Source of the DNA: Acidovorax benzenivorans
GTDB lineage: Bacteria > Pseudomonadota > Gammaproteobacteria > Burkholderiales > Burkholderiaceae_C
NCBI RefSeq assembly: GCF_028680575.1
Contig: NZ_JAPCKI010000006.1
Location: 306,846-370,845 of the forward strand
Length of the DNA stretch: 64,000 nucleotides
Direction of reading: 5' to 3'
In this document: positions 53,019 through 61,909 of the stretch, piece by piece
Layout of the letters: each line of letters begins with the position of its first letter
Position numbering within the stretch: the stretch's first letter is position 1
Made by a program: the position numbers and the translations under genes
Notes under the pieces: generated by a model
Told to the model about the DNA's origin: nothing
Seen by the model: only the letters and a program-made list of their open reading frames with translations
Databases searched by the model: none

Positions 53019-54653
53019 TGCTTCATCCGGCGCATCCAGGCCTAGCTCCTGGATCTTGCGGGTGATGGTGTTGCGCCCAATGCCCAGGCGCTGCGCTGCC
53101 TCCATGCGGCGGCCATGGGTGGCAACCAGCGCGGTGCGGATCAGGCGCGACTCAAAGCGCCGCGTGAGCGCGTCCCACACCTCGGGCTGGCCCCCAGCGA
53201 GCAGTTTTTGCGCTTCGGTTTCCAGTGCCTGCTCCCAGCTGTGGGCTGCAGCCACGGGGGCCGCTGCGGCGTCGGCCGACCAGGACGCAACGGCCGCAGG
53301 TGCAGACGCCGACACTGGAGCGGACACCTGCGCTGCGGGGTGCAGCCCCCCCACCAATTCGGGTGCAGGCTGCGCCACTGGCGCAACAGGCGCCAGCGGG
53401 GCCACCGGCATCGATGTCACCGTGGCCGCCGCAGGCTCGGCGCCCGCCGTGGCGCGCACTGGCGGCTGGTACACCGGGGCTTCCAGCACCTCGGGCGGCA
53501 GGTCCTGCAGCGAGATCACCTGGGCAGGCGCCATCACCGTGAGCCAGTGGCAGATGTTCTCCAGCTGGCGCACGTTGCCCGGGAAAGCAAACTGCTCCAG
53601 CCGCGCCAGTGCCGAATCGGCAATGCGCTTGGGCTCCACGCCCAGCTGCCGCGCGCTTTGCTGCAGAAAATGGCGCGTGAGCATGGGCACGTCCTCATGC
53701 CGCTCGCGCAGCGCGGGCAGGCGCAGGCGGATCACGTTGAGGCGGTGGAACAAGTCCTCGCGGAAGCCGCCTTCCTTGACGCGCTGCTCCAGGTTCTGGT
53801 GGGTGGCGGCAATCACACGCACATGGGCCTTGACGGCCGCATGGCCGCCCACGCGGTAGAACTGGCCGTCCGACAACACGCGCAGCAGGCGCGTCTGCAA
53901 ATCAAACGGCATGTCGCCGATTTCGTCGAGGAAGAGCGTGCCGCCCTCGGCCTGCTCGAAGCGGCCGCGCCGCTGCGTCTGGGCGCCGGTGAAGGCGCCG
54001 CGCTCATGGCCGAAGAGTTCGCTCTCCAGCAGGTCCTTGGGGATGGCAGCGGTGTTGATGGCCACAAAGGGGCCGTCTGCCACGGGCGAATGCTTGTGCA
54101 GCGCACGGGCCACCAGCTCCTTGCCCGAGCCCGATTCGCCGGTGATGAGCACCGTGACCTGGCTTTGCGACAGCCGCCCGATGGCGCGGAACACATCCTG
54201 CATGGCGGGCGCCTGGCCCAGCATTTCGGGGGTCGCGGTCTGGCGCTCTTCGGTGACTTCTTCGCGCTGGCTTTCTTCCACCGCTCGGCGGATCAGCTCC
54301 ACCGCCTTGGGCAGGTCAAACGGCTTGGGCAGGTATTCGAACGCTCCACGCTGAAAGGCCGACACGGCGCTGTCGAGGTCGGAGTACGCCGTCATGATGA
54401 TGACGGGCAGGCCGGGCTGCAATTCGCGCACCTTCTCCAGCAGTTGTAGGCCCGAACCTCCGGGCATGCGGATGTCGCTCACCAGAACCTGGGGGCCCTG
54501 GCGCGCGGGGTCGCCTGCGGTGACATCGGCCAGTGCGTCCAGCACTTCGCGCGGATGCGTGAAGCTGCGGGTGGGCAGGTTCTCGCGGGCCAGCGCCTTT
54601 TCCAGGACGAAGCGGATCGAGGGGTCGTCATCTACTATCCAGATCGGCTTCAT
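53016..54653 (-). CDS. ntrC: Nitrogen regulatory response regulator NtrC
   Basis: Sigma54 activator, phosphorylated by NtrB under nitrogen limitation. 545 aa. Receiver domain with Asp8-10 (VDDD) and phospho-acceptor Asp60 in VLVSDIRMPGG; AAA+ domain with Walker A GESGSGKE, sigma54-contact GAFTGA and Walker B GGTLFLDEIGDMP; C-terminal Fis-type helix-turn-helix (RRMEAAQRLGIGRNTITRKI). Between AAA+ and DNA-binding domains is an unusually long Ala/Pro/Val-rich linker (about 400-470). Starts 50 bases after ntrB. Confidence 0.97.
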   Translation of the reverse strand: MKPIWIVDDDPSIRFVLEKALARENLPTRSFTHPREVLDALADVTAGDPARQGPQVLVSDIRMPGGSGLQLLEKVRELQPGLPVIIMTAYSDLDSAVSAFQRGAFEYLPKPFDLPKAVELIRRAVEESQREEVTEERQTATPEMLGQAPAMQDVFRAIGRLSQSQVTVLITGESGSGKELVARALHKHSPVADGPFVAINTAAIPKDLLESELFGHERGAFTGAQTQRRGRFEQAEGGTLFLDEIGDMPFDLQTRLLRVLSDGQFYRVGGHAAVKAHVRVIAATHQNLEQRVKEGGFREDLFHRLNVIRLRLPALRERHEDVPMLTRHFLQQSARQLGVEPKRIADSALARLEQFAFPGNVRQLENICHWLTVMAPAQVISLQDLPPEVLEAPVYQPPVRATAGAEPAAATVTSMPVAPLAPVAPVAQPAPELVGGLHPAAQVSAPVSASAPAAVASWSADAAAAPVAAAHSWEQALETEAQKLLAGGQPEVWDALTRRFESRLIRTALVATHGRRMEAAQRLGIGRNTITRKIQELGLDAPDEA

Positions 54654-54703
54654 ATGTTTTTCTTACCTTCCCTGTGGTTGCGTGTCAGGGACCGTCGTGC
54701 GCT

Positions 54704-55795
54704 TCAGGGCAGCGGGATCAGGATGCGGAAGTCGGTGCGACCCGGTACGCTGTCGCATTCGATCAACCCATGGTGGCGCTGCACGAAGGTTTGCGCCAAC
54801 GTCAGCCCCAGCCCTGATCCGCCGTCCCGACCCGACACCAGTGGATAAAAAATCCGCTCCTTGATGGCATCGGGTACGCCCGGTCCGTTGTCGATGACAT
54901 GCAATTCCAGTGCCAGCCGGTAGCGTTGTCGGCCGAACGTGACCTGGCGGGCCACACGCGTGCGCAGCGTGATCACGGCATCCCCCTTGGCGACGCGCTC
55001 TGACAGCGCCTGGGCCGCGTTCTGCACGATGTTCAGCACCGCCTGAATGAGCTGCGCGCGGTCCCCGCGGAACTCGGGGATGGAAGTGTCGTAGTCGCGC
55101 TGAACCTTGAGGCCCTGCGGGTATTCAACCAGCACCAGCGAGCGCACGCGCTCACACACCTCGTGAATGTTCACGTCGCCCACCAGGTGCGGGTGGCGGT
55201 GGGGTGCGAGCAGCCGGTCCACCAGGCTTTGCAGGCGGTCGGCCTCGTGGATGATGACCTGGGTGTATTCGGTCAGCTCCCGGTTGTCGAGCTCCATCTC
55301 CAGCAGTTGCGCGGCACCACGGATGCCGCCCAGCGGGTTCTTGATCTCGTGGGCCAGGTTACGGATCAGCTCCTTGTTGGCCTGTGCCTGGTCGCGCAAG
55401 CGCTCTTCGCGGTCTTGGCGGGCATGCTGCTCCAGCGGCCACAGCTCCACCAATATTTCGCCCACCTGTTCGGCATCGGCCACATTGACATGCACGGGGA
55501 CTGGGTCCTGGTGCAGGCGCTTCAGGCTAGCCTCGTAGCGCAGCGCGGCAAAGTCCTTGCCACGCGCGCCAGCCAGGGCTGTCTGCAGTAGTGCGGGGTC
55601 GGTGAAGAAGGCGGAGAAGTCCGCCCCCTCCAGGGTGCGGCGCGATAGGCCCAGGGTGTTCTCCAGCGCGGCATTGGCAAACTGCACTGCGCCATCGTCA
55701 GCGCGCAGCACCGCCACCAGGGTGGACATCAGGTCCAGGGAGTGGAAACGCCCGGTGTCAGTGCCGGGAAGATCGGGAGAGGAAGGTGCACTCAC
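54704..55795 (-). CDS. ntrB: Nitrogen regulation sensor kinase NtrB
   Basis: PII-controlled histidine kinase/phosphatase for NtrC; cytoplasmic. About 363 aa from the GTG at 55795 (TTG at 55801 and ATG at 55729 are alternatives). PAS domain in the first 110 residues (VLRADDGAVQFANAALENTLG), phospho-His at about 149 in NLAHEIKNPLGGIRGAAQL, N-box AVLNIVQNAAQAL, G1 DNGPGVPDAI, G2 GRDGGSGLGLTLAQ. Weak ribosome-binding site. It follows the DUF4124 gene by 15 bases. Confidence 0.95.
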   Translation of the reverse strand: MSAPSSPDLPGTDTGRFHSLDLMSTLVAVLRADDGAVQFANAALENTLGLSRRTLEGADFSAFFTDPALLQTALAGARGKDFAALRYEASLKRLHQDPVPVHVNVADAEQVGEILVELWPLEQHARQDREERLRDQAQANKELIRNLAHEIKNPLGGIRGAAQLLEMELDNRELTEYTQVIIHEADRLQSLVDRLLAPHRHPHLVGDVNIHEVCERVRSLVLVEYPQGLKVQRDYDTSIPEFRGDRAQLIQAVLNIVQNAAQALSERVAKGDAVITLRTRVARQVTFGRQRYRLALELHVIDNGPGVPDAIKERIFYPLVSGRDGGSGLGLTLAQTFVQRHHGLIECDSVPGRTDFRILIPLP

Positions 55796-55810
55796 ACGCA
55801 ATCGCCGTTG

Positions 55811-56338
55811 TCAGTTGGCGGGGGCCGCAGGAGCCGGCAGACGGGCGATTTCGCGCTTGATACCGGCAATGTCACTCTCGCTGCGGGCCACACTGGCCTT
55901 GAGCTCGGCCGTGCGCTCGGTGTAGCGCTGCGGGTTGCGCAGGTCCAGAGCGTTGCGCTCGGGGGCGCCGTTGTTGTATTCCTTGAGCAGTTCGGCATGG
56001 CGTGCCTCGGCCTTGCGCAGCTCAGACTCCAGGATCGCGCGTGCGTCCGAGTCGCGGGACTTTTGCTCGTTGTTGCTCACGCGGGGGGCCATAGCGGGCG
56101 AGGTAGCGGAAGATGTGGCAGCAGCGCCACCACCGCCGGTGGCAGGCGCTGCGGCAGACGCCGGGCGGGTGCCCTGCACCACCGTGACATTGCCCCCCTC
56201 CACCAGCTTGCAGCCGCGCTCCTTGGCTTGCTGAGCGTTGTTGGTGTATTCGTTGCCGCAGCGATAGATGCGGTCTTGCGCCTGGACTGCGGGGACGACG
56301 GCGGCGATGAGAAGCAGGGTGATGAGCGTTTTATTCAT
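55811..56338 (-). CDS. DUF4124-like secreted protein between glnA and ntrB
   Basis: 175 aa. Signal peptide MNKTLITLLLIAAVVPAVQA with cut after AQA; the mature N-terminus DRIYRCGNEYTNNAQQAKER resembles the DUF4124 core with two Cys (RCGN, RGCK), then an Ala/Gly/Thr-rich spacer and a charged helix (ILESELRKAEARHAELLKEY) likely to be coiled coil. No known link to nitrogen control; its position inside glnA-ntrBC is common in Comamonadaceae as far as I recall. AGGAAA ribosome-binding site. Confidence 0.82.
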   Translation of the reverse strand: MNKTLITLLLIAAVVPAVQAQDRIYRCGNEYTNNAQQAKERGCKLVEGGNVTVVQGTRPASAAAPATGGGGAAATSSATSPAMAPRVSNNEQKSRDSDARAILESELRKAEARHAELLKEYNNGAPERNALDLRNPQRYTERTAELKASVARSESDIAGIKREIARLPAPAAPAN

Positions 56339-56510
56339 TCGGTTTCCTCGCACTGACATGCAGGGGACAGGGGAGTATCCCCCAATCACCCCACATCTCC
56401 AATCCAACAAGGGCAGACCCTTGGAGGGCTATATATACGGATGCAACACCTGGCGCCTTGGTTCCGCCGCACGCGTTCGGCGCCCGTGGCACCTTCCATC
56501 GCCCGCCCAT

Positions 56511-56539
56511 AAAAAAAGGCGGCTTGCGCCGCCTTTTTT
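56511..56539. terminator. Terminator after glnA
   Basis: GGCGGC/GCCGCC stem, loop TTGC, seven A before and six T after. 25 bases from the glnA stop; separates glnA from the DUF4124-ntrBC genes unless read through. Confidence 0.9.
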
Positions 56540-56563
56540 GAGCAATGGTCTGCAGGCAGACGA

Positions 56564-57979
56564 TTACAGCGAGTAGTACATGTCGTACTCGACAGGGTGC
56601 ACGGCCATGCGGAAGCGAGTCACTTCGTTCATCTTCAGATCGATGTAGGCGTCGATCATGCTGTCGGTGAACACGCCACCCTTGGTCAGGAACGCACGGT
56701 CCTTGTCCAGGTGTTCCAGGGCTTGGTCCAGGCTGTGGCACACGGTGGGCACCAGCTTGTCTTCTTCTGGAGGCAGGTGGTACAGGTCCTTCGTAGCGGC
56801 TTCGCCAGGATGGATCTTGTTTTCCACGCCGTCCAGACCGGCCATCAGCAGGGCTGCGAAGCCCAGGTAGGGGTTCATCAGTGGATCGGGGAAGCGGGCT
56901 TCCACGCGACGGCCCTTGGGGTTGGCCACGTAAGGGATACGGATCGAAGCGGAACGGTTCTTGGCCGAGTAGGCCAGCTTCACCGGGGCTTCAAAGTGAG
57001 GCACCAGGCGCTTGTAGCTGTTGGTACCGGGGTTGGTGATGGCGTTCAGGGCACGTGCGTGCTTGATGATGCCGCCGATGTAGTACAGCGCGAAGTCCGA
57101 CAGACCGGCATAGCCGTCGCCAGCGAACAGGTTCTTGCCATCCTTCCAGACGGACTGGTGCACGTGCATGCCGGAGCCGTTGTCGCCGTGGTAAGGCTTG
57201 GGCATGAACGTGGCGGTCTTGCCGTAGGCGTTGGCCACGTTGTGGATCACGTACTTTTGCAGGATGGTCCAGTCGGCGCGCTCAACCAGCGTGCTGAAAC
57301 GGGTACCGATTTCGTTCTGGCCAGCACCCGCCACTTCGTGGTGGAACACTTCGACCGGAATGCCCAGGGATTCAAGGATCAGGGACATCTCGGCGCGCAT
57401 GTCTTGCGTGCTGTCAACGGGAGGCACTGGGAAGTAACCACCCTTGACGGTAGGACGGTGGCCACGGTTGCCACCTTCGAGCTTGGCGCCGGTGTTCCAG
57501 GGGGCTTCGTACTCTTCGATTTCGTAGAAGGTGTTGTTGGGCTCAGTGCTCCAGCGCACGCCGTCGAAGATGAAGAATTCTGGCTCGGGACCGAAGTAGG
57601 CCGTGTCGCCCAGGCCGGAGGCCTTCAGGTAGGCTTCAGCGCGCTTGGCGATGGAGCGGGGATCGCGGTCGTAGGCCTTGCCGTCGGTGGGCTCAATCAC
57701 GTCGCAGGTCAGGATCAGCGTCGTTTCTTCAAAGAAGGGGTCGATGTTGGCCGTGCTCGGGTCGGGGATCAGTTGCATGTCGGAGGCTTCAATGCCCTTC
57801 CAACCGGCAATCGACGAACCATCAAAGGCATGGCCCGAAGTGAACTTGTCTTCGTCGAAGTGAGAGACGGGCACCGTGGTGTGCTGTTGTTTGCCACGGG
57901 TATCGGTGAAACGGAAGTCAATGAACTTGACTTCGTTCTCCTTCACCATCTTCATCACGTCTGCAACGGTCTTGGCCAT
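56564..57979 (-). CDS. glnA: Glutamine synthetase type I
   Basis: Assimilates ammonium: glutamate + NH4 + ATP to glutamine. 471 aa, dodecameric GSI-beta type. It starts [20 protein letters not shown]; metal and substrate motifs [40 protein letters not shown]; adenylylation Tyr at about residue 400 in [10 protein letters not shown], so it is subject to GlnE control. AGGAGA ribosome-binding site. Expression is from a sigma54 promoter with NtrC sites (58,031-58,201). Confidence 0.98.
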   Translation of the reverse strand: MAKTVADVMKMVKENEVKFIDFRFTDTRGKQQHTTVPVSHFDEDKFTSGHAFDGSSIAGWKGIEASDMQLIPDPSTANIDPFFEETTLILTCDVIEPTDGKAYDRDPRSIAKRAEAYLKASGLGDTAYFGPEPEFFIFDGVRWSTEPNNTFYEIEEYEAPWNTGAKLEGGNRGHRPTVKGGYFPVPPVDSTQDMRAEMSLILESLGIPVEVFHHEVAGAGQNEIGTRFSTLVERADWTILQKYVIHNVANAYGKTATFMPKPYHGDNGSGMHVHQSVWKDGKNLFAGDGYAGLSDFALYYIGGIIKHARALNAITNPGTNSYKRLVPHFEAPVKLAYSAKNRSASIRIPYVANPKGRRVEARFPDPLMNPYLGFAALLMAGLDGVENKIHPGEAATKDLYHLPPEEDKLVPTVCHSLDQALEHLDKDRAFLTKGGVFTDSMIDAYIDLKMNEVTRFRMAVHPVEYDMYYSL

Positions 57980-58030
57980 CAGGTTCTCCTGGATAAAGCG
58001 CTTGTTGAAAAAAGAGTTTGCCGAAATAAA

Positions 58031-58046
58031 AGCAGTTTGCGTGCCA
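58031..58046 (-). promoter_or_regulatory. Sigma54 promoter of glnA
   Basis: Minus strand TGGCACG-CAAA-CTGCT: perfect -24 TGGCACG (58040-58046) and -12 CTGCT for consensus TTGCA-like (58031-58035). Leader of about 40 bases to the glnA start. Confidence 0.85.
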
Positions 58047-58112
58047 GCCGAGTGCAGCGCCGCACTATGAAGGAGCGCTACCCGCGACAGGCCGGCATGG
58101 CATGTGCCAAAA

Positions 58113-58129
58113 AGCACCAATTCGGTGCA
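58113..58129. promoter_or_regulatory. NtrC-binding site 1 for glnA
   Basis: GCACC-AATTC-GGTGC, perfect five-base arms matching the NtrC consensus TGCACC-N5-GGTGCA, centred about 75 bases upstream of the -24 element. Confidence 0.8.
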
Positions 58130-58151
58130 GTCCATCTACCAAATCTGAGTC

Positions 58152-58973
58152 TCACAGGTTGCGCACCAATTCAGGGCCGCAATTTGCACCAAATTCGTGC
58201 AAACCTGTTTTCAATGCCTGCCATGCAGCAGGCACCGAGGACGCGGGCCCTTTGACACCCAGTTCGATATGCCGCCCGTATTGTGGATGATCTACGCTGG
58301 GCAAACTGAACACCCGCACATCCGGGTGCGATTTTTCAATCTGCTCCATGAGGGGCGTCAACGCGGCCTCCATCGCGCCATAAACCACCACTGACTGCTC
58401 AGTCTGCGGTGCGCGGTTGAAATGGGCCGCGTAGTGCTGCTCCAGCACCCACTCGATCATGGGCCAGGCCATGACAGGAAAGCCCGGGACGAAGTGCACT
58501 GCGCCGCCCCCTGCTCCATCGCAACTGAAGCCAGGAATCTTGTTGTAGGGGTTGGGAATGATGCGCGCGCCCACTGGAAACATGCCCATGTTGAGGCGGT
58601 GTACGTTGTCGGACCGGTCAGGCTCATAGGGCACGCCCTGCTCCCGCGCCACATCCTGCATGCGCTCGCGGATCAGGGTCTCGGCCTCTGGGTGCAGGGC
58701 CAGATCGCGCCCCAAAGCGCGTGCAGCGCATTGCCGAGTGTGGTCGTCAGGCGTCGCGCCGATGCCACCGCAGGAAAACACCACATCGGCCGATGCAAAT
58801 GCGCGCTGCAACGTGGCGGTGATGCGGTCCGGACTGTCGCCCACATAGTCGGCGTAGGCCAGCGACAGGCCGCGCGCCGACAGAAGCTCGATCGCCTTGG
58901 GCATGTGCTTGTCGGCCCGTTTGCCTGACAGAATCTCGTCGCCCACGATGATGAGGCCAAAGGTGGGGGTCAT
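58152..58973 (-). CDS. CinA-like / MoaB-fold molybdopterin-binding-domain protein
   Basis: 273 aa. N-terminal MoCF/CinA domain with TFGLIIVGDEILSGKRADKH, VFSCGGIGATPDDHTRQCAA and GFPVMAWPMIEWVLEQH, the motifs of competence-damage-inducible protein A (CinA-N). The C-terminal pyridine-nucleotide amidohydrolase domain of full CinA (PncC) is absent, so this is the stand-alone form, possibly acting on ADP-ribose or an unknown metabolite. ATG overlaps the EI24 stop by four bases. Its 3' end carries glnA NtrC sites. Confidence 0.87.
   Translation of the reverse strand: MTPTFGLIIVGDEILSGKRADKHMPKAIELLSARGLSLAYADYVGDSPDRITATLQRAFASADVVFSCGGIGATPDDHTRQCAARALGRDLALHPEAETLIRERMQDVAREQGVPYEPDRSDNVHRLNMGMFPVGARIIPNPYNKIPGFSCDGAGGGAVHFVPGFPVMAWPMIEWVLEQHYAAHFNRAPQTEQSVVVYGAMEAALTPLMEQIEKSHPDVRVFSLPSVDHPQYGRHIELGVKGPASSVPAAWQALKTGLHEFGANCGPELVRNL
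58162..58201. promoter_or_regulatory. NtrC-binding sites 2 (half) and 3, inside the cinA-like gene
   Basis: CGCACC-AATTC-AGGGCC (58162-58178, one good half-site) and TGCACC-AAATT-CGTGCA (58185-58201, one mismatch). Both lie in the last codons of the upstream gene. Two strong sites plus a half-site fit cooperative NtrC oligomer loading. Confidence 0.7.
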
Positions 58974-59911
58974 GGTGCATTGTCTCCTGGGTTCGGATTT
59001 GCAGGGGGCGGCAGCGCGGCCGCAACCGGGGTCGCCGTGCCCAGCGCCGGGGCGTCCGTAGAGCGCGGGGTCAATTCGGGCGAAGGGGCGGACTGGGCCA
59101 TGGGCATAGTCATGGCCCGCTCGGCCCGCAAGCGTTGCAAGGCGGCCAGGCCATAGTGCGTGAACCACAGCGAGGAAAACGCGAACACCAGGGTGTAGAT
59201 CCAGATCGCCAGTGGCACCAGCACAAAAAATGCGGCGGCAAACACCACGCCCGATGCCCACACAATGCTGGGCGCTGCCCCGAGGTAACCAGTGACGATG
59301 CCAATGCCCAGCAGGCTGCTGCGGTGGCGGCGGAATATCTCCAGGCGCTCCTCCTTACTGGCGTGGTCCGCCAGGGCGTCGAACACCATCACCCGGTAGG
59401 TCAGCCAACCCCAGATCAGCGGCGGCAGGATGAGCACCAGCGGCGGCACCAGCCACAGCGGAACGGACACCACCAGCGCCACCAGCGCCAACACCGTGGA
59501 CCCTACCGACCAGGCCACACTCGCAATGAAGGACCCGCCCTTCTTGCGCTCCATATCCGGAAAACGCCGTGCAGCCACCAATGCCACCAGAGCGGGGGTC
59601 ATGAGCACCGCTACGGCCAGCAGCGACACCACCACCAGCACGGGCGCCACGGCCAGCACCACCATCAGCGGTGCCATAACAGCAGTCACATCCCCCAGGC
59701 CCCAGCCCTGAAGCCAACCCCAGACGCTGGCCAGCAACGCGGACGCATCCAGCAACGCGCGCATCCCCTGCACCGCAGCGTCCCAGTAAAAGTAACCCAG
59801 GCCCAGCGCCAAAGCAGCCATCAAGAACAGGGGCAGGAGCGACAGCGCAATCACACGCGGTCGCAGGCAGTAGGCGGCGGCACGCCAGAAAGAATCGAGC
59901 AGTAGTCCCAT
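58970..59911 (-). CDS. EI24-domain inner-membrane protein
   Basis: 313 aa. Four to six hydrophobic stretches; the EI24/CysZ-like region runs from GLLLDSFWRAAAYCLRPRVI at the start through YLGAAPSIVWASGVVFAAAF. The C-terminal tail (about 50 residues) is Pro/Ala/Thr-rich and probably cytoplasmic. CysZ is a sulfate channel in this fold, but no sulfur genes are nearby. Translationally coupled to the cinA-like gene (ATGA overlap). The start at 59911 was chosen over an upstream extension. Confidence 0.85.
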   Translation of the reverse strand: MGLLLDSFWRAAAYCLRPRVIALSLLPLFLMAALALGLGYFYWDAAVQGMRALLDASALLASVWGWLQGWGLGDVTAVMAPLMVVLAVAPVLVVVSLLAVAVLMTPALVALVAARRFPDMERKKGGSFIASVAWSVGSTVLALVALVVSVPLWLVPPLVLILPPLIWGWLTYRVMVFDALADHASKEERLEIFRRHRSSLLGIGIVTGYLGAAPSIVWASGVVFAAAFFVLVPLAIWIYTLVFAFSSLWFTHYGLAALQRLRAERAMTMPMAQSAPSPELTPRSTDAPALGTATPVAAALPPPANPNPGDNAP

Positions 59912-59946
59912 GGCGGCAAGCATACAGGCAGCGCCTGCCAGGCTGC

Positions 59947-60960
59947 TCAGGCCTTGCCTAGCAACCGCAGCACGCCCCGCCATTGCTGGGACCAGAATCC
60001 AGCGCCGTAGTCACGCAGGCGGCCATCGGGGCCCGGCTCGACCTGATCACGCACGCCAGTGGGGTCAAAACGCTTTTCGAAATTGGCCGTGCCCATCAAC
60101 ATGTCCCACCAAGGCAAAAGCACTCCAAAGTTGTGGCCACCGAGCACCACGCGCGGCTGCGCGGCTGGCAAGCCTGCTGCAGCGTCGGTCGATGGTTTGA
60201 CCGTCTCGTGGCCGATGCCGATGCTGTGGTGCAGACGGTGAAACCGGGGGCTGATCCAGAGCCGCTCGCCCACCTGACCAAACCACAGCCGCACATTGGC
60301 GTGCTGAAAGCTCTCGCTGAGCTGGGTGATGGCCACGATGGCAATGAACTGCCCAGGTGCAACACCAATCAGCTGCGCCACCGTCACCAGAATCACATCA
60401 CGCAGCAGGTCGTCGAGCAGGTGGTTGCGGTTGTCGCTCCACATCGTCATCTGCCGCTGCGCATGGTGCAGCGAGTGCAGGCGCCACCACCACTCGAAGT
60501 GGTGCTGCCCCCGGTGGATCCAGTAGTCCACAAAATCGAACACCACCAGATACAGCAACAAACTGACCCAGGAGAGGTCTGTCACCCCCGGCCAGATGCC
60601 GTCGAGCTGAAACGTGCTGACACCCGCCACACGCAGTGCTCCGAACAGTGAATCCGCCAGTGGATCCACCGTGAAAAACAGCGCCAGCCGGAACAGTCCC
60701 AGCCGGTGAATCAGGGTGTAGAGGATGTCGGTGCGGATGGTGGCGCGGTCATTGATCTGCTCCACCGGCCACCAGCGCTGCATGGGGCCAATCACAGCCA
60801 CGATGACCACCAGCTGCAGCAATCCCACCAGCAGCCAGCCCGAGGCCTCATAGCCGTTTTCCAGCAGGCTGGCCAGCCCTGTGGTGAACATCAGCGGCTG
60901 CAGCACGCTCTCAAAAAACCACTGCTGCACACTGTCAAATACGCTGCCTAACCATCCCAT
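59947..60960 (-). CDS. Sterol desaturase / fatty acid hydroxylase family membrane protein
   Basis: 337 aa, di-iron membrane oxygenase. The three His boxes are present: HRGQHH, HSLHHA and HRLHHS, plus two membrane hairpins before them. Bacterial members hydroxylate or desaturate lipids or carotenoids. Substrate unknown; no lipid gene flanks it. Starts at 60960 (MGWLGSVFDSVQQWF); 35 bases upstream of the EI24 gene on the same strand. Confidence 0.88.
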   Translation of the reverse strand: MGWLGSVFDSVQQWFFESVLQPLMFTTGLASLLENGYEASGWLLVGLLQLVVIVAVIGPMQRWWPVEQINDRATIRTDILYTLIHRLGLFRLALFFTVDPLADSLFGALRVAGVSTFQLDGIWPGVTDLSWVSLLLYLVVFDFVDYWIHRGQHHFEWWWRLHSLHHAQRQMTMWSDNRNHLLDDLLRDVILVTVAQLIGVAPGQFIAIVAITQLSESFQHANVRLWFGQVGERLWISPRFHRLHHSIGIGHETVKPSTDAAAGLPAAQPRVVLGGHNFGVLLPWWDMLMGTANFEKRFDPTGVRDQVEPGPDGRLRDYGAGFWSQQWRGVLRLLGKA

Positions 60961-61059
60961 CGTGTCGCGCTCCCTCGCACCCGGTTATTCATGCAAACAA
61001 AAGGCGTGTATGCCGCTCGACCACTGCGCGCACCGCAGAAACCGCTCTGGCTACCCACA

Positions 61060-61881
61060 CTAACGAACGTGGGCCACGGCGGCCGCATAGTCAGGGTGAT
61101 CCCGCAAGGTGCGAAAGCAAAACCCCCGCTGCTTGAGGCCCTCAATCAAAGGCTCCAGCACAGCGGGCGCCCAGGCGTCCTTGCGCGACCAGATCCCCAG
61201 ATGCGCCAGCAGGATGTCGCCACTGCGCACATCGCGCAGCGCCTTGTTCAGCAGCATGGTGTTGCTGGCCGTTTCACTGGGCAGCTCATCCCCCAAAAAC
61301 CCCGCAGGTGACCAGCCCACATGCGCGTAGCCGCAAGCGCGCGCGCTGGCAATCAGTTGCGCAGAGGTCTTGCCGCCCGGCGCGCGGAACAGGGGTAAAG
61401 GCGCCTTGCCAGTGATGGCCTTCAAGCGGTCAGAGGCACGGGTGATTTCTTCGCAGTATTCGGCCGCCGACATCACAAAGCTCTGCCCCTCACGCGCTCC
61501 GGCTGAGGGCCGGACCCGAAACGCCGGATGCTGTGCGCTGCCTGCGTCGGCACGCCAGTAGGTGTGGCTCCAGGTGTGGGAGGCAAACTCGTGGCCCTCC
61601 GCCGCGCGTGCACGCCACCACGGAGCCCAGTGGTCTCCCAGGCTTCCGTCCCCTTCCTTCGTACGCTCATTCGCGGCAAAAAAGGTGACCAGCACCTGCT
61701 GGCGCTTGAGCACCTGAGCCACCAAAGGCGCTACCTCCATGTGGCCAGTGTCAAATGTCAGGTACAGAGGTTTTTTGCAATCATTTTCCGCGCTAGCGCC
61801 CGTGGAATATGCGCAAAAAGCTATTAATACGATAGCAATTCGGCGCCTGCCGCTTGCTGTACGAAAAACGCTGAGCGACAT
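61060..61881 (-). CDS. Secreted polysaccharide deacetylase (NodB family)
   Basis: 273 aa. Signal peptide of about 32 residues: RRRIAIVLIAFCAYSTGASA with cut after ASA, encoded largely by dispersed repeat copy H. NodB motifs: LYLTFDTGHMEV (motif 1, TFDTG rather than TFDDG), HEFASHTWSHTYW (motif 2, His-x3-His), LFRAPGGKTS (motif 3). The DD-to-DT change in motif 1 is seen in DUF2334- or delta-lactam-biosynthetic-type relatives (PdaA-like, TFDDG usual). It probably removes acetyl groups from peptidoglycan or another glycan. Follows the YncE-like gene by 28 bases. Confidence 0.85.
   Translation of the reverse strand: MSLSVFRTASGRRRIAIVLIAFCAYSTGASAENDCKKPLYLTFDTGHMEVAPLVAQVLKRQQVLVTFFAANERTKEGDGSLGDHWAPWWRARAAEGHEFASHTWSHTYWRADAGSAQHPAFRVRPSAGAREGQSFVMSAAEYCEEITRASDRLKAITGKAPLPLFRAPGGKTSAQLIASARACGYAHVGWSPAGFLGDELPSETASNTMLLNKALRDVRSGDILLAHLGIWSRKDAWAPAVLEPLIEGLKQRGFCFRTLRDHPDYAAAVAHVR
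61781..61827 (-). repeat. Dispersed repeat, copy H, inside a coding sequence
   Basis: Minus strand: ATAGCTTTTTGCGCATATTC then GGGCGCTAGCG. It matches copy B closely (ATAGCTxTTxGCGCATAT and GCGCTAGCG). It is in frame within the deacetylase gene and encodes IAFCAYSTGASA of the signal peptide. Confidence 0.7.
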
Positions 61882-61909
61882 ACATCTCACCCGGCTGGCT
61901 ATACAACGT

